NCBI RefSeq assembly: GCF_030409605.1
Contig: NZ_JAUFQG010000004.1
Location: 1,054,001-1,118,000 of the forward strand
Origin: Simiduia curdlanivorans
GTDB lineage: Bacteria > Pseudomonadota > Gammaproteobacteria > Pseudomonadales > Cellvibrionaceae
DNA length: 64,000 nucleotides
Reading direction: 5' to 3'
The notes beneath the pieces were generated by a model. The model made no database searches. It was not told the DNA's origin and worked only from the letters and a program-made list of their open reading frames with translations. Every line of letters starts with the position of its first letter. Position 1 is the stretch's first letter. A program made the translations under genes and the position numbers. This document shows positions 1-9,258 of the stretch, piece after piece.

Positions 1-921
1 GGTGTAGAGGTGGAGGTTAAAGGCGAGCAATATATGCTGTCTGCGGCAAGGGAAGTGATAGTGTCTTGCGGCAGCTTTGGCTCCCCGCAACTGTTGTTAC
101 TGTCTGGCGTGGGCGCTAAGGCCAAGCTGGATAGCCAGGGTATAACGCAAGTGCATGAGCTAGCTGGCGTCGGTGAAAATCTGCAGGAGCATGTGGACGT
201 TCTGGTGGTGGCGAAGGATAAAACGTCAACTTCGTGGGGCGTTTTACGGCCGCGTCAAATTGTGCGAAGTATTGGCGCTTTGGTTCAATACCTCACCAAG
301 CGCAGTGGTATGTTGAGCTCCACCATTGCCGAGGCGGGCGGCTTTATCAAGTCTGATCCGAGTCTTACAACGCCGGATTTGCAATTGCACATAACCCCTA
401 TCGCCATGGATGATCACGGTCGGTCATTGAAGTATTACTTCCACTACGGCATGAGCGTGCACGTCTGCTATTTAAGGCCGCACAGTCGCGGCTCGGTGTC
501 GCTGGCCAGTGCTGACCCCAGCGTCGATCCAGTTATCGACTTAAATATGTTAAGCGATGCCAGAGATGTAAAGGCATTGGTGGCGGGGGTAAAAAAGGTG
601 CGCGCTATGTTCCGCGCCCAAGCCTTGCAGCATAGCTATGCTGGCGAGTTCTCACCGGGCGAGGAGCTGAGCAGCGATGCGGAGCTAGAAACCTTTTTAC
701 GTATGAAAGCTAACCATGTCTATCATCCGGTTGGCAGCTGTAAAATGGGCAGCGATCCTATGGCCGTTGTGGATGATCAATTGAGAGTGCATGGGTTGGA
801 GGCTTTGCGGGTGGTGGATGCGTCAATTATGCCCAACATTATTTCTGGTAACACCAACGCCCCCACCATCATGATTGCAGAGAAGGCGGCAGACCTGATT
901 TTAGGCAATCGATACAATTAA
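1..921 (+). CDS. GMC-family flavin oxidoreductase (choline dehydrogenase-like), C-terminal part
   Basis: This is the C-terminal 306 codons of a gene that starts left of the window; the frame is open from base 1. The protein has the substrate-binding and C-terminal parts of the glucose-methanol-choline oxidoreductase family. A GVGENLQEHVD segment is the typical family motif. The catalytic region HPVGSCKMG supplies the conserved His, and VVDASIMP followed by SGNTNAPT supplies the FAD-contacting end. Family members oxidise alcohols or choline with FAD. The substrate cannot be told because the N-terminal FAD fold is outside the window. No partner gene is visible downstream. Confidence 0.9.
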   Translation, partial: GVEVEVKGEQYMLSAAREVIVSCGSFGSPQLLLLSGVGAKAKLDSQGITQVHELAGVGENLQEHVDVLVVAKDKTSTSWGVLRPRQIVRSIGALVQYLTKRSGMLSSTIAEAGGFIKSDPSLTTPDLQLHITPIAMDDHGRSLKYYFHYGMSVHVCYLRPHSRGSVSLASADPSVDPVIDLNMLSDARDVKALVAGVKKVRAMFRAQALQHSYAGEFSPGEELSSDAELETFLRMKANHVYHPVGSCKMGSDPMAVVDDQLRVHGLEALRVVDASIMPNIISGNTNAPTIMIAEKAADLILGNRYN

Positions 922-992
922 CTGACTGATGGAACCAACGGCATAAGTTGGCGTCCAACAGCTAGATTTTGCTCACCTATGGAGAAAGCAAC

Positions 993-1646
993 ATGATGAA
1001 CCTAGTGCGGTTAAGTACAGTTTGTATTGCATTAATGGCAGCGCCCTTGGTTACGGCTGCGGGCGTCGAAGCCAGCGCCAATGCGGGTATGGAAAAAGTC
1101 GAGGTCAAACGCTTAGACGAGGTGCTGGCAAAGCCAAATATCGATTGGGCCAAATACACCAGTGTCAGTATTACACCACTGGATATGTCGACCACGACAA
1201 TCAAGGCGCCTAGTGGTACCCACAAACGAGATATTCCCGAGCTGACAGAGAAAATTCAGGCGCCGTTTAAAGATCTATACCTAAAAGCTTTCACACGCGA
1301 GTTTTCGGAAGACGGCTTGTTGGCAGAAGCGGGTTCCAAGAAATCCGGCACACTGAGAATTGACAGTAAAATTCTCGAGCTGGCGCCCACCTATATTCCA
1401 GACAGCACAATGAACGCCAGTGGCCGCAACCGCGCTTACACACAAACCGCTGGTAAAATTCAAATGCAGTTTGATATATACGATGCTGCCACGGGTGAAC
1501 ACCTAGCCACGGTCACAGATAAGCGCGAGGCCACCAAAATGTGGCGCGAAAATAACTCGGTGCAAAATCGCTCGCAAATAAACCAAATCATGGGTACTTG
1601 GGCACGTATTTTTCGTACACACCTAGATGATTTAGGCGAAAAGTAA
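993..1646 (+). CDS. Secreted DUF3313-like protein
   Basis: Start chosen at the first ATG of ATGATG, which has GGAGA about 8 bases upstream; an in-frame TTG at 969 is less likely. The product (217 residues) begins with a hydrophobic signal peptide ending near an AAPLVTAAG-type cleavage region, with no lipobox Cys. The mature part resembles DUF3313-type envelope proteins: an early YTSVSITPLDM strand, a central LRIDSKILELAP segment and a late Q-rich stretch about a shared domain. Function unknown. It is followed by a second small envelope protein gene, and the two may be functionally related. Confidence 0.7.
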   Translation: MMNLVRLSTVCIALMAAPLVTAAGVEASANAGMEKVEVKRLDEVLAKPNIDWAKYTSVSITPLDMSTTTIKAPSGTHKRDIPELTEKIQAPFKDLYLKAFTREFSEDGLLAEAGSKKSGTLRIDSKILELAPTYIPDSTMNASGRNRAYTQTAGKIQMQFDIYDAATGEHLATVTDKREATKMWRENNSVQNRSQINQIMGTWARIFRTHLDDLGEK

Positions 1647-1763
1647 AACGCTTCACCTGCCTTATTGCTAGCAGCGTCGGCGAATAACGCGGCGCTGTTG
1701 TAATTTACCCGCCGCACGTCCTGCTATACACTTCCTGCATCATTGAGCTAGAAGGACTGACCC

Positions 1764-2342
1764 ATGACACGTTTTATTGCTTTAATTGCAATGTTGTTGC
1801 TCGCCGCCTGCGCGAGTGAGCCCGAGAAAGACCAAACTGCGTCGAAGGAGAAAGTTGATTTGGCTGCTTTCTCAGTCGTGGCAGTGACAGATCCGATGTT
1901 CAAGCCAGCGCGTGGCGATACGGTAAGCTGGGTTTCCGATGTTATTTTTGCGGGCAGCAAGGAAGAAACACCGCAGGATGAAGCCACTGTTGCGTTGATT
2001 CAAGCAGATATTGAACAGAGTTTAACTGGAAAAGGCTACACGCTGGGCCATGGTGTTGGCGTCGACTATCGCGTATTGGCATTGGTTCAAGTAGGTACCG
2101 AAGAGTTAGCCAAGGACATGCGCGAACTGTTCAGGCTCTATCCGAGCCTAGGCCATGATAGCCAGTTAAATAAAGGTATGTTAATTGTTGCTGTGGCGCG
2201 ACCAGGCAGCGTGCAGGCGCTTTGGCGTGGTGCAATTCGGGTGTTTGTCGACGAAGATCAAGTGCTCACACAGGAACAGCAAAAGGAGCGACTAGCGCTT
2301 GCGGTGAAAAAAGTAATGGCTTCCATGCCAAAGGCACTCTGA
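1764..2342 (+). CDS. Small lipoprotein, DUF4136-like
   Basis: A 192-residue protein with a short charged start, a hydrophobic run and a lipobox LAAC (Cys about residue 16), so it is expected to be lipidated. The mature domain has alternating strands and the late VQALWRGAIRVFV segment, which resembles DUF4136-type lipoproteins (where a W-R-G motif is common). AGAAGGAC lies just before the ATG. It ends directly before a strong rho-independent terminator. Role unknown; the family assignment is tentative. Confidence 0.7.
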   Translation: MTRFIALIAMLLLAACASEPEKDQTASKEKVDLAAFSVVAVTDPMFKPARGDTVSWVSDVIFAGSKEETPQDEATVALIQADIEQSLTGKGYTLGHGVGVDYRVLALVQVGTEELAKDMRELFRLYPSLGHDSQLNKGMLIVAVARPGSVQALWRGAIRVFVDEDQVLTQEQQKERLALAVKKVMASMPKAL

Positions 2343-2370
2343 CCACACTGCTAACATTAAGCTCTAAAAC

Positions 2371-2396
2371 GCCCGCTAACCGCGGGCTTTTTTTTT
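2371..2396 (+). terminator. Rho-independent terminator after the DUF4136-like gene
   Basis: A perfect 6-bp GC stem (GCCCGC/GCGGGC) with a 5-base loop is followed by a run of nine T. It separates the lipoprotein gene from the TPP riboswitch leader. Confidence 0.9.
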
Positions 2397-2443
2397 GGAA
2401 AAAATAGTAAAACGCGATGCCCCCTGTTAGACTTCGCGCATCT

Positions 2444-2525
2444 TGCGGGGTGCTCATATTTATATGTGGCTGAGAAATACCCGTTGACCTGATCCGGTTA
2501 GTACCGGCGTAGGGAACGAGATTTC
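2444..2525 (+). promoter_or_regulatory. TPP riboswitch (THI element)
   Basis: The conserved THI-box parts are directly readable in order: GGGGTGC, then GGCTGAGAAATACCC, then TTGACCTGATCCGGTTAGTA and CCGGCGTAGGGAACGA. These form the P2/J3-2 and P4/P5 cores of the thiamine-pyrophosphate aptamer. It lies 60-70 bases upstream of thiD and heads the thiD-thiC operon, so high TPP should repress thiamine synthesis. No strong intrinsic terminator is visible between aptamer and thiD, so control at the level of translation initiation is plausible. Confidence 0.96.
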
Positions 2526-2587
2526 AGTCAATAACACTATTGATTGTCTCTTTCTTGAAGCCGCTGCTTATTATTGAGATGCGCTTC

Positions 2588-3430
2588 ATGGACTCCCTCA
2601 AAAATTTGCAGCCTGTCGTCATGACAATCGCGGGAAGCGATAGTGGCGCGGGCGCAGGTATCCAAGCTGACATTAAAACCTGCGCGGCGTTAGGCGTATA
2701 TTGCACCTCCGTACTTACGGCCATCACGGCACAAAACACCCGGCGCATTACGGCGCTCGAATCACTGCCGACTAAAATTGTCGCGCAGCAATTTGAGGCG
2801 GTTATCGAAGACTTTAATGTCGCTGCAATAAAAGTCGGCATGATTGGCAGTGCAGAAAATTTGCACTATCTCGCCGCTCGACTATTGGACTACAAGCGTA
2901 CAAACCCCCGCGTCTACATTGTGCTGGATACACCACTGCGCGCCAGCGTGGGCTTTAGCTTATTCGATGACGAAAATTTAGCGCCGCTGTGGAAAATGAT
3001 TGGCGTCGCGGATTTGATCACACCGAACCTGTCCGAGGCCGGCCGTTTGCTTGGCTGTCAAGACGCTAGATCAAATGCCAATATGGAATTGCAGGCGCTG
3101 GAATTGATCAAGCGCGGCGCGCGCGCGGTGCTTATAAAAGGCGGGCATTTAATCGGAGCTGAGGCGTCGGACTATTATCTGAGTGTGGATGCGGCGATAA
3201 AGCCGATGTGGTTTTCGAGCGGCAAGCTTGCTGCCAAAAATAACCATGGCACCGGCTGCACACTAGCCAGCGCCATTGCGGCCCACATTGTATTGGGTTA
3301 TTCCGCGCCTGAGGCCATCGCCTCGTCTAAGCGTTACCTTTATCTCCTGCTACAACAATCTCAGCACAGACAATATGGCCTGGGCGCAGGCCCGCTCGAG
3401 TGCCTGAATCAATCGCGTTTCACTGACTAA
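2588..3430 (+). CDS. thiD: Hydroxymethylpyrimidine/phosphomethylpyrimidine kinase
   Basis: The enzyme phosphorylates HMP and HMP-P to HMP-PP for thiamine synthesis. The ribokinase-like fold is shown by the N-terminal TIAGSDSGAGAGIQADIK motif and the C-terminal NNHGTGCTLASAIAA anion hole with the catalytic Asp/Gly region. The ATG at 2588 has GAG 9 bases upstream and gives 280 residues, near the usual 266; earlier in-frame TTG (2540) and ATG (2579) starts are less likely. The middle is slightly unusual: family members usually have VxDPVM, but here it reads VLDTPLRAS. It lies 12 bp before thiC under the TPP riboswitch. Confidence 0.93.
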   Translation: MDSLKNLQPVVMTIAGSDSGAGAGIQADIKTCAALGVYCTSVLTAITAQNTRRITALESLPTKIVAQQFEAVIEDFNVAAIKVGMIGSAENLHYLAARLLDYKRTNPRVYIVLDTPLRASVGFSLFDDENLAPLWKMIGVADLITPNLSEAGRLLGCQDARSNANMELQALELIKRGARAVLIKGGHLIGAEASDYYLSVDAAIKPMWFSSGKLAAKNNHGTGCTLASAIAAHIVLGYSAPEAIASSKRYLYLLLQQSQHRQYGLGAGPLECLNQSRFTD

Positions 3431-3442
3431 AAGGAATTCCTC

Positions 3443-5371
3443 ATGACAGAAGTAGTAACCGAAAAAAAATTAAGTGACAGTGCCACGGTGGATGCAGCGT
3501 CGATTAAACCTTTTCCTGGCTCAAAGAAGATTTTTGTCCAAGGTTCGCAAGCCGATATCCTGGTGCCTATGCGGGAAATATCTTTAGCCGATACGGCAAT
3601 GGAATTAGGCGCGGAAAAAAATCCACCGGTGCGCGTCTATGATACCTCTGGGCCCTACACAGATGAAAATATTGTTATCGACTTGCGCAAGGGGCTGGCT
3701 GAGATGCGGCGCAACTGGATTGATGCGCGGCTAGACACAGAGTATCTAAATGAAAAGTCTTCACTGTTTGCCAATCAACGGGCTCGAGATGAAGCCTTAG
3801 ATAGATTGCGTTTTAATCATAAGCGCAAGATTCGGCGCGCGCTGGCAGGAAAAAACGTCACCCAAATGCATTACGCAAAACAGGGAATAATCACGCCTGA
3901 AATGGAATACATTGCTATTCGCGAGAACATGAGTTTACAGCAGGCTCGTGCTCAGGGTGTGCTAGAGCAGCAGCATCAAGGTATGGATTTTGGTGCCAAT
4001 ATTCCCGATGAAATAACACCGGAATTTGTCCGTAGTGAAGTGGCCAGGGGGCGTGCGATCATTCCCGCCAATATCAATCATCCTGAATTAGAGCCGATGA
4101 TTATCGGTCGAAATTTTTTGGTCAAAGTAAATGGCAATATTGGCAATTCAGCGCTTGGCTCATCTATTGAAGAAGAGGTTGAGAAGTTAACCTGGGGCAC
4201 CCGTTGGGGCGCCGACACCATTATGGATCTTTCAACCGGGAAAAATATCCACGAGACCAGAGAGTGGATTATTCGCAATTCCCATGTGCCCATCGGCACT
4301 GTGCCTATTTATCAAGCCTTAGAAAAGGTTAATGGTGTGGCGGAAGATTTAAGCTGGGAAATTTTCCGCGATACCTTAATCGAGCAAGCGGAGCAGGGCG
4401 TGGATTACTTCACCATTCACGCCGGCGTTTTGCTGCGCTATGTGCCATTAACGGCGAAGCGAGTTACCGGCATAGTGTCCCGCGGCGGCTCCATCATGGC
4501 CAAGTGGTGCTTGGCGCACCACAAAGAAAATTTCTTGTACACCCATTTCGAAGATATCTGCGAAATCATGAAGGCCTATGATGTGTCGTTCTCACTGGGT
4601 GATGGGCTCAGACCGGGCTCGGTGGCCGACGCCAATGACGCCGCACAATTTGGCGAGCTAGAAACCTTGGGCGAGCTGACCAAGATTGCCTGGAAGCACG
4701 ATATTCAAACCATGATTGAAGGGCCTGGCCACGTGCCAATGCATTTGATTAAAGAAAATATGGATAAACAATTGCGCGAGTGTGGCGAGGCTCCTTTCTA
4801 CACTTTGGGCCCGTTAACCACCGATATTGCGCCTGGCTACGATCACATTACCTCCGGCATTGGTGCCGCCATGATTGCTTGGTATGGTTGCGCCATGCTG
4901 TGCTACGTCACACCGAAAGAGCATTTAGGCTTGCCCAATAAGGATGACGTCAAGGTGGGTATTATCACCTACAAAATAGCCGCCCATGCTGCCGATTTAG
5001 CGAAGGGGCATCCAGGCTCTCAGCTGCGCGACAATGCGCTGTCGAAAGCGCGCTTCGAATTTCGTTGGGAAGATCAATTTAACTTAGGTTTAGACTCGGA
5101 CACCGCGCGCAGCTTTCACGATGAAACGCTGCCCAAAGAGTCCGCTAAAGTGGCGCATTTCTGCTCCATGTGTGGGCCCAAGTTTTGCTCCATGAAAATC
5201 ACTCAGGAGGTGCGCGAATACGCGGCGAATTTAGGTGCGGATTTAAGTGCAGAGCTGGGTGAGGCGCTAGGCGAGGAAAGTGTTGTGCGCATGGTGGATG
5301 TGGAGGCCGAGATGGCAACCAAGGCGGCCGAATTTCGCGCCCAGGGCACAAAACTTTATAGCAAAGTCTAG
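3443..5371 (+). CDS. thiC: Phosphomethylpyrimidine synthase ThiC
   Basis: A radical-SAM enzyme converting aminoimidazole ribotide to HMP-P, the pyrimidine half of thiamine. The 642-residue length matches the family (E. coli about 631). The C-terminal Cys cluster FCSMCGPKFCSM carries the CxxCxxxxC that binds the 4Fe-4S cluster. Conserved blocks such as NINHPELEPMIIGRNF, DYFTIHAGVL and EGPGHVPMH are present. AAGGAATTCCTC precedes the ATG. No other thi genes follow within the window. Confidence 0.98.
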   Translation: MTEVVTEKKLSDSATVDAASIKPFPGSKKIFVQGSQADILVPMREISLADTAMELGAEKNPPVRVYDTSGPYTDENIVIDLRKGLAEMRRNWIDARLDTEYLNEKSSLFANQRARDEALDRLRFNHKRKIRRALAGKNVTQMHYAKQGIITPEMEYIAIRENMSLQQARAQGVLEQQHQGMDFGANIPDEITPEFVRSEVARGRAIIPANINHPELEPMIIGRNFLVKVNGNIGNSALGSSIEEEVEKLTWGTRWGADTIMDLSTGKNIHETREWIIRNSHVPIGTVPIYQALEKVNGVAEDLSWEIFRDTLIEQAEQGVDYFTIHAGVLLRYVPLTAKRVTGIVSRGGSIMAKWCLAHHKENFLYTHFEDICEIMKAYDVSFSLGDGLRPGSVADANDAAQFGELETLGELTKIAWKHDIQTMIEGPGHVPMHLIKENMDKQLRECGEAPFYTLGPLTTDIAPGYDHITSGIGAAMIAWYGCAMLCYVTPKEHLGLPNKDDVKVGIITYKIAAHAADLAKGHPGSQLRDNALSKARFEFRWEDQFNLGLDSDTARSFHDETLPKESAKVAHFCSMCGPKFCSMKITQEVREYAANLGADLSAELGEALGEESVVRMVDVEAEMATKAAEFRAQGTKLYSKV

Positions 5372-5444
5372 AGCCCTTGTGATGGCTGTGTGACAATCAG
5401 GAATTATTATCACAACCAGTTCGTCGTTTCATAGGGAAGTTTTT

Positions 5445-6062
5445 ATGCCGATACCAGAGAGCCAGTTTATCGCCGCCGATGTAGAGGTGGCGCAAACCGA
5501 GGTTGGCTACCAGGGTTTTTTTCGCCTAGAGCGGTTGAAACTGCGGCATAAATTATTTCGCGGCGGTTGGAGCCAGTGGTTTAACCGCGAACTGTTTGTG
5601 CGCGGCGACGCCGTGGCCGCCATTTTGTATGATCCGGCCACCGATCAGATTGGCTTTATCGAGCAGTTTAGGGTGGGCGCTTTAAAAGAGCCCTATGGCC
5701 CGTGGTGCTTAGAAGTGGTTGCCGGTATCTCTGAGCCGGGTGAAAGCCCTGCGCAGGTGATTGAGCGAGAGATAGAAGAAGAGGCCGGGATCAAGGCTGT
5801 CGAACTTGTTTCAATTTGCCAGTATCTATCTAGCCCCGGCGGTTCGGACGAGCGGCTGCACCTTTTTTGCGCTCTGTGTGACCTTAGCCGTGCTGGCGGA
5901 GTTTTTGGCCTGGCGGACGAAAATGAAGATATTCGGCTACATCTGGCGCCGGCGTCGGAGGTTTTCGCAGCTATGTACACCAGTCGCTTTAACAACGCTG
6001 CCACCCTCTTGTGCTTACAGTGGTTACACATTAACCACGCCAGACTGCGGAGCCGGTCATAG
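5445..6062 (+). CDS. nudF: ADP-ribose pyrophosphatase NudF
   Basis: Hydrolyses ADP-ribose to AMP and ribose-5-phosphate. A complete Nudix box is seen at residues 94-116: G94, E100, R108-E109, E112-E113 and G115, exactly matching GX5EX7REUXEEXGU. The protein is 205 residues, the usual size for E. coli NudF (about 209). AGGGAAG lies upstream of the ATG. It is the first gene of the run nudF-yqiB-cpdA-yqiA-(pldA)-parE, which has the same order in E. coli. Confidence 0.95.
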   Translation: MPIPESQFIAADVEVAQTEVGYQGFFRLERLKLRHKLFRGGWSQWFNRELFVRGDAVAAILYDPATDQIGFIEQFRVGALKEPYGPWCLEVVAGISEPGESPAQVIEREIEEEAGIKAVELVSICQYLSSPGGSDERLHLFCALCDLSRAGGVFGLADENEDIRLHLAPASEVFAAMYTSRFNNAATLLCLQWLHINHARLRSRS

Positions 6063-6136
6063 ATAGCGCCTTGAGAGCGTGAGTTTGTATTAAAGCTGTG
6101 CCATGCTTAGGCCATCTAACCCATTTGGCTAGCCCT

Positions 6137-6607
6137 ATGATTGAACGATCGAGCATTCGCACGCGCCGGCGCTACCAAGTTAACTTGGTGGAGCAGCAGG
6201 CCTTGGGCGATTTGAACTATGTTCGATTGATGCGGCTGATGCCGGATTTGCACCAGGCCAGCCAATGGAGTTTTCGGATTTCGGCGCCTCGGGGCGATTG
6301 GCGGGTAACGCTCAGTGTTGAGGAACGTGCCAGATTCACAACCAGCGTGTTAATATCCCGCCACCAAGGCGACTGCGAATGGACCCGTTTCCCGGCCCTA
6401 CGAGTCAGGCTCTATCACGATGCGAGCATGGCAGAGGTCATTGCCTGGGAGCGGCACAGAGTAAAATTAGGCCGCTACAGTTACCCGAATAATAAGATGT
6501 ATCAATGTGACGAGAAGGCGCAATTGAATCGCTTTCTCGGCGAGTGGTTGAGCCACTGTTTGGCGCAAGGCAAGGCCAACGCAGTTAACTTGAAGCTTAC
6601 CGGCTAG
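6137..6607 (+). CDS. yqiB: DUF1249 protein YqiB
   Basis: A 156-residue protein closely matching E. coli YqiB (DUF1249): LNYVRLMRLMPDL near the start, FPALRVRLYHDASMAEV in the middle and NKMYQCDEKAQLNRFL with LSHCLAQG at the end. Function unknown. The ATG at 6137 fits the family N-terminus better than the ATG 39 bases upstream (6098). It sits between nudF and cpdA, as in E. coli. Confidence 0.88.
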   Translation: MIERSSIRTRRRYQVNLVEQQALGDLNYVRLMRLMPDLHQASQWSFRISAPRGDWRVTLSVEERARFTTSVLISRHQGDCEWTRFPALRVRLYHDASMAEVIAWERHRVKLGRYSYPNNKMYQCDEKAQLNRFLGEWLSHCLAQGKANAVNLKLTG

Positions 6608-6645
6608 GCCGGTTGCATTTGACCAAATAGGACTGGTTCACCGGC

Positions 6646-7458
6646 ATGGACTTCCCAGATCACATAGCATTTCCCAAAGGCAGACCGCTGCGCCTGCTGC
6701 AGATTACCGATTGCCATCTGGGCGAATACCCAGGCGAGGAGCTATTAGGCTTAAATACAGATTTAAGTTTGCACGATGTGCTGAAGCTGGTAGCCACTGA
6801 ACCTGCAGACATGATTATCAATACCGGCGATGTTTCTAGCCATGGCCACGTGGGCTCTTATGCGCGCTATCAGAAGTTGGTTGATAGCTACGTCACGCTT
6901 CCCCACGCATGGATTCCCGGCAATCATGATTTGCCCAGTGCCATGGACGCCTCGGTGGCCTCGGGTGTGAGCCCAAAAATAATCGATGCCGGTCCTTGGC
7001 AGCTTATTCTGTTAAATTCCTACGTGCCTGGCCACGAGTACGGTGATTTTACTCAGGCCGAATTAGATTTTCTGGCGCAAACGCTGGCCGCGTCCGATAA
7101 ACCCGCTTTGGTGTTTTTACATCATCAGCCGCAGGCCGTCGGCAGCGCTTGGATTGATCAATACACGGTAAAAGCGCATCAAGCGTTTTTGGCCTTAGTT
7201 GACGCCAGCCCTCGGGTAAAAGCTGTGATTTGGGGGCATGTACACCAGGCCTACGATAAAAAGCGCGGCCATATTCGCATGTTAGCCAGCCCCTCCACCT
7301 GCATTCAATTTTTACCCAATAGCGATGACTTCGCCCTAGATCGCGCTATGCCCGGTCTGCGTTGGTTCGAATTGCACGCCGACGGCAGCTTTACAACCGG
7401 TGTGAAACGCATCGAACAAAAAGAGTACCCGATAGATTTCAACTCTACGGGTTACTGA
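6646..7458 (+). CDS. cpdA: 3',5'-cyclic AMP phosphodiesterase CpdA
   Basis: A calcineurin-like metallophosphoesterase that hydrolyses cAMP. All metal-binding blocks are visible in order: ITDCHLG (D-x-H), NTGDVSSHG (GD), GNHD, HHQP and GHVHQ. The 270-residue size fits E. coli CpdA (275). Its stop codon overlaps the start of yqiA by one base (TGATG), so the two are translationally coupled. Confidence 0.94.
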   Translation: MDFPDHIAFPKGRPLRLLQITDCHLGEYPGEELLGLNTDLSLHDVLKLVATEPADMIINTGDVSSHGHVGSYARYQKLVDSYVTLPHAWIPGNHDLPSAMDASVASGVSPKIIDAGPWQLILLNSYVPGHEYGDFTQAELDFLAQTLAASDKPALVFLHHQPQAVGSAWIDQYTVKAHQAFLALVDASPRVKAVIWGHVHQAYDKKRGHIRMLASPSTCIQFLPNSDDFALDRAMPGLRWFELHADGSFTTGVKRIEQKEYPIDFNSTGY

Positions 7459-8030
7459 TGCCGACATTGTTGTATATCCACGGCTTTTTGAGCTCGCCCC
7501 AATCCCACAAAGCCGTGCAAGTTAAAACCTGGTTGCAACAGTATCGCGCTGATATTAACTACCTATGTCCAGCACTATCGCCCTACCCAGATGCAGCGAA
7601 ACAGACGCTGCTATCGGCTTTGGCAACGGCCGATGCACCGGTTGGGTTGATGGGCTCCTCCCTCGGTGGCTTTTGGGCCACTTGGCTGGCCGAACAATTT
7701 GATCTTCGAGCTGCCCTGATTAACCCCTCGGTAAATCCTATGGCGATGCTTCCCGCTTATATTGGCAAGCCGGTGAAAAACTACCACACCGAGGAATGCT
7801 ATGAGCTAGGGGCTGAACACCTGCAACAATTGCGCGAAGTTGATACGCCATCTGTTGAGCGAGTTAACAACTATTGGCTGTTTGCCCAAACCGGCGATGA
7901 GGTTCTGGACTACCGGCTGGCGGAAAAAAAGTACGCCGGCTGTAAGCAAACCATCGAGTCAGGTGGCGATCACGCTTTCCAAGGTTTTGATCGTCACCTT
8001 GCAAGTTCCATAGAGTTTCTTTTTGATTAG
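7458..8030 (+). CDS. yqiA: YqiA-type alpha/beta-hydrolase (esterase)
   Basis: A 190-residue small esterase of the UPF0227/YqiA type. It starts MPTLLYIHGFLSSPQS with the oxyanion HGF motif. The nucleophile elbow GSSLGG is in the middle, an Asp in QTGDEVLDY and the catalytic His in GGDHAFQGF near the end. Start set at 7458 because it overlaps the cpdA stop and matches the family N-terminus. Natural substrate unknown. Confidence 0.93.
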   Translation: MPTLLYIHGFLSSPQSHKAVQVKTWLQQYRADINYLCPALSPYPDAAKQTLLSALATADAPVGLMGSSLGGFWATWLAEQFDLRAALINPSVNPMAMLPAYIGKPVKNYHTEECYELGAEHLQQLREVDTPSVERVNNYWLFAQTGDEVLDYRLAEKKYAGCKQTIESGGDHAFQGFDRHLASSIEFLFD

Positions 8031-8048
8031 ACAGCGAAGGCCGTTTCT

Positions 8049-9113
8049 ATGATGTATAAATTAGCACCACTCGTTTTAGCGCAGGTGCTGAGTCTTGGCT
8101 TCTGTTCTGTGGCTTTGGCCGACTCATCCACCGAGTTAACGGAGGCAGAGGCAAACACTACTAGCGCTATAAGCAGCTATAAAGCCAGCAAAGAGTATCA
8201 AGATTGTCTAATCAGCAAAATGCAAACGGCCGGTGCAGAACTGCCGGTGGGCGAATTGCGCGCCAGCTGTGAAAAAATTGAGCAGTTGCAAAATGCTCAG
8301 GCAGAAATTGAAGCAGCGTCGGGCGAAAGAAGCGTGGTGGCTCAGCGTTTAATTGCCGAAGAAAAGGCCTTGGACAACCCCTTCGAAATATCGTCTTACC
8401 GCAGAAACTATGTGCTTTTTGCGTCATATAACGACACACCCAATACGGAAATCTGGAAACTTGATCATCCGGAACAGGACATCAACAAGGTTGAAGTCAA
8501 GTTTCAGCTGTCATTTAAAGCGCTGGTTGCCCGCGGCGTGTTAGGCGGCGATTTGTGGGGTGCCTACACCCAGCAGTCATGGTGGCAGCTTTACGCCGAG
8601 GAGTCTGCACCGTTTCGAGAAACCAATTACGAGCCAGAGCTAATGCTGCGCTGGGACACAGATCTAGCCGCGCTGGGTTTTAACATGCGGGTCTGGAGCT
8701 TTGGCTATAACCATGAATCTAATGGTCGATCCGGCGACTTTTCTCGCAGCTGGAATCGCCTGATGGCTCACGCTGTGGTCGACCGTGGCAATCTGATTAT
8801 CGTGCCGCGGGTATGGTGGCGCTTTCCGGAAGACGAAGCCACAGACGACAACCCCGATATCGACGATTACTTGGGTTATGGCGACGTGGCCATCGCCTAC
8901 AAGTGGGGCAGCAACCTGTTTTCCACCACCATTAAGGGCAACTTCCGCCGAGAATCACCGCGTATGGGGGTGCAACTGGAGTGGACCTTCCCCGTGGCCG
9001 ACCGGTTCAAAGGCTATATCCAGTACTATGACGGCTATGGCGAAAGCTTGATTGACTACAATCACCGCAGCAAGCGGATAGGATTCGGGGTTTTGCTTAA
9101 TGACTTCATCTAG
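8049..9113 (+). CDS. pldA: Outer-membrane phospholipase A (OMPLA)
   Basis: A 12-strand outer-membrane barrel enzyme that hydrolyses phospholipids misplaced in the outer leaflet. The catalytic signature NHESNGRSGDFSRSWNRL gives His222, Ser224 and Asn236, the OMPLA triad. A signal peptide ends near VALA (residue 24). Between it and the barrel (about residues 25-110) is an extra helical, coiled-coil-like segment with two Cys that the 289-residue E. coli precursor lacks. GAAGG lies 8 bases before ATGATG. It is inserted between yqiA and parE, which are adjacent in E. coli. Confidence 0.93.
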   Translation: MMYKLAPLVLAQVLSLGFCSVALADSSTELTEAEANTTSAISSYKASKEYQDCLISKMQTAGAELPVGELRASCEKIEQLQNAQAEIEAASGERSVVAQRLIAEEKALDNPFEISSYRRNYVLFASYNDTPNTEIWKLDHPEQDINKVEVKFQLSFKALVARGVLGGDLWGAYTQQSWWQLYAEESAPFRETNYEPELMLRWDTDLAALGFNMRVWSFGYNHESNGRSGDFSRSWNRLMAHAVVDRGNLIIVPRVWWRFPEDEATDDNPDIDDYLGYGDVAIAYKWGSNLFSTTIKGNFRRESPRMGVQLEWTFPVADRFKGYIQYYDGYGESLIDYNHRSKRIGFGVLLNDFI

Positions 9114-9258
9114 CGTGGTTGGTTAAGGCGCGCTAATACCGCGGCATGGGTGGCTTAAGCGCCGACCTTTTCCGGCCACACGGCTAAACACGCGGGTAGA
9201 AACTGGGGTATAGTGGAGCCCAGCAATTCCTCCCTAATCTCACTAAGCACGATGGCAG

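Noticed and set aside
969..992. TTG start of the DUF3313-like gene at 969
   Set aside because: The ATG at 993 has a clear GGAGA ribosome site and begins the signal peptide.
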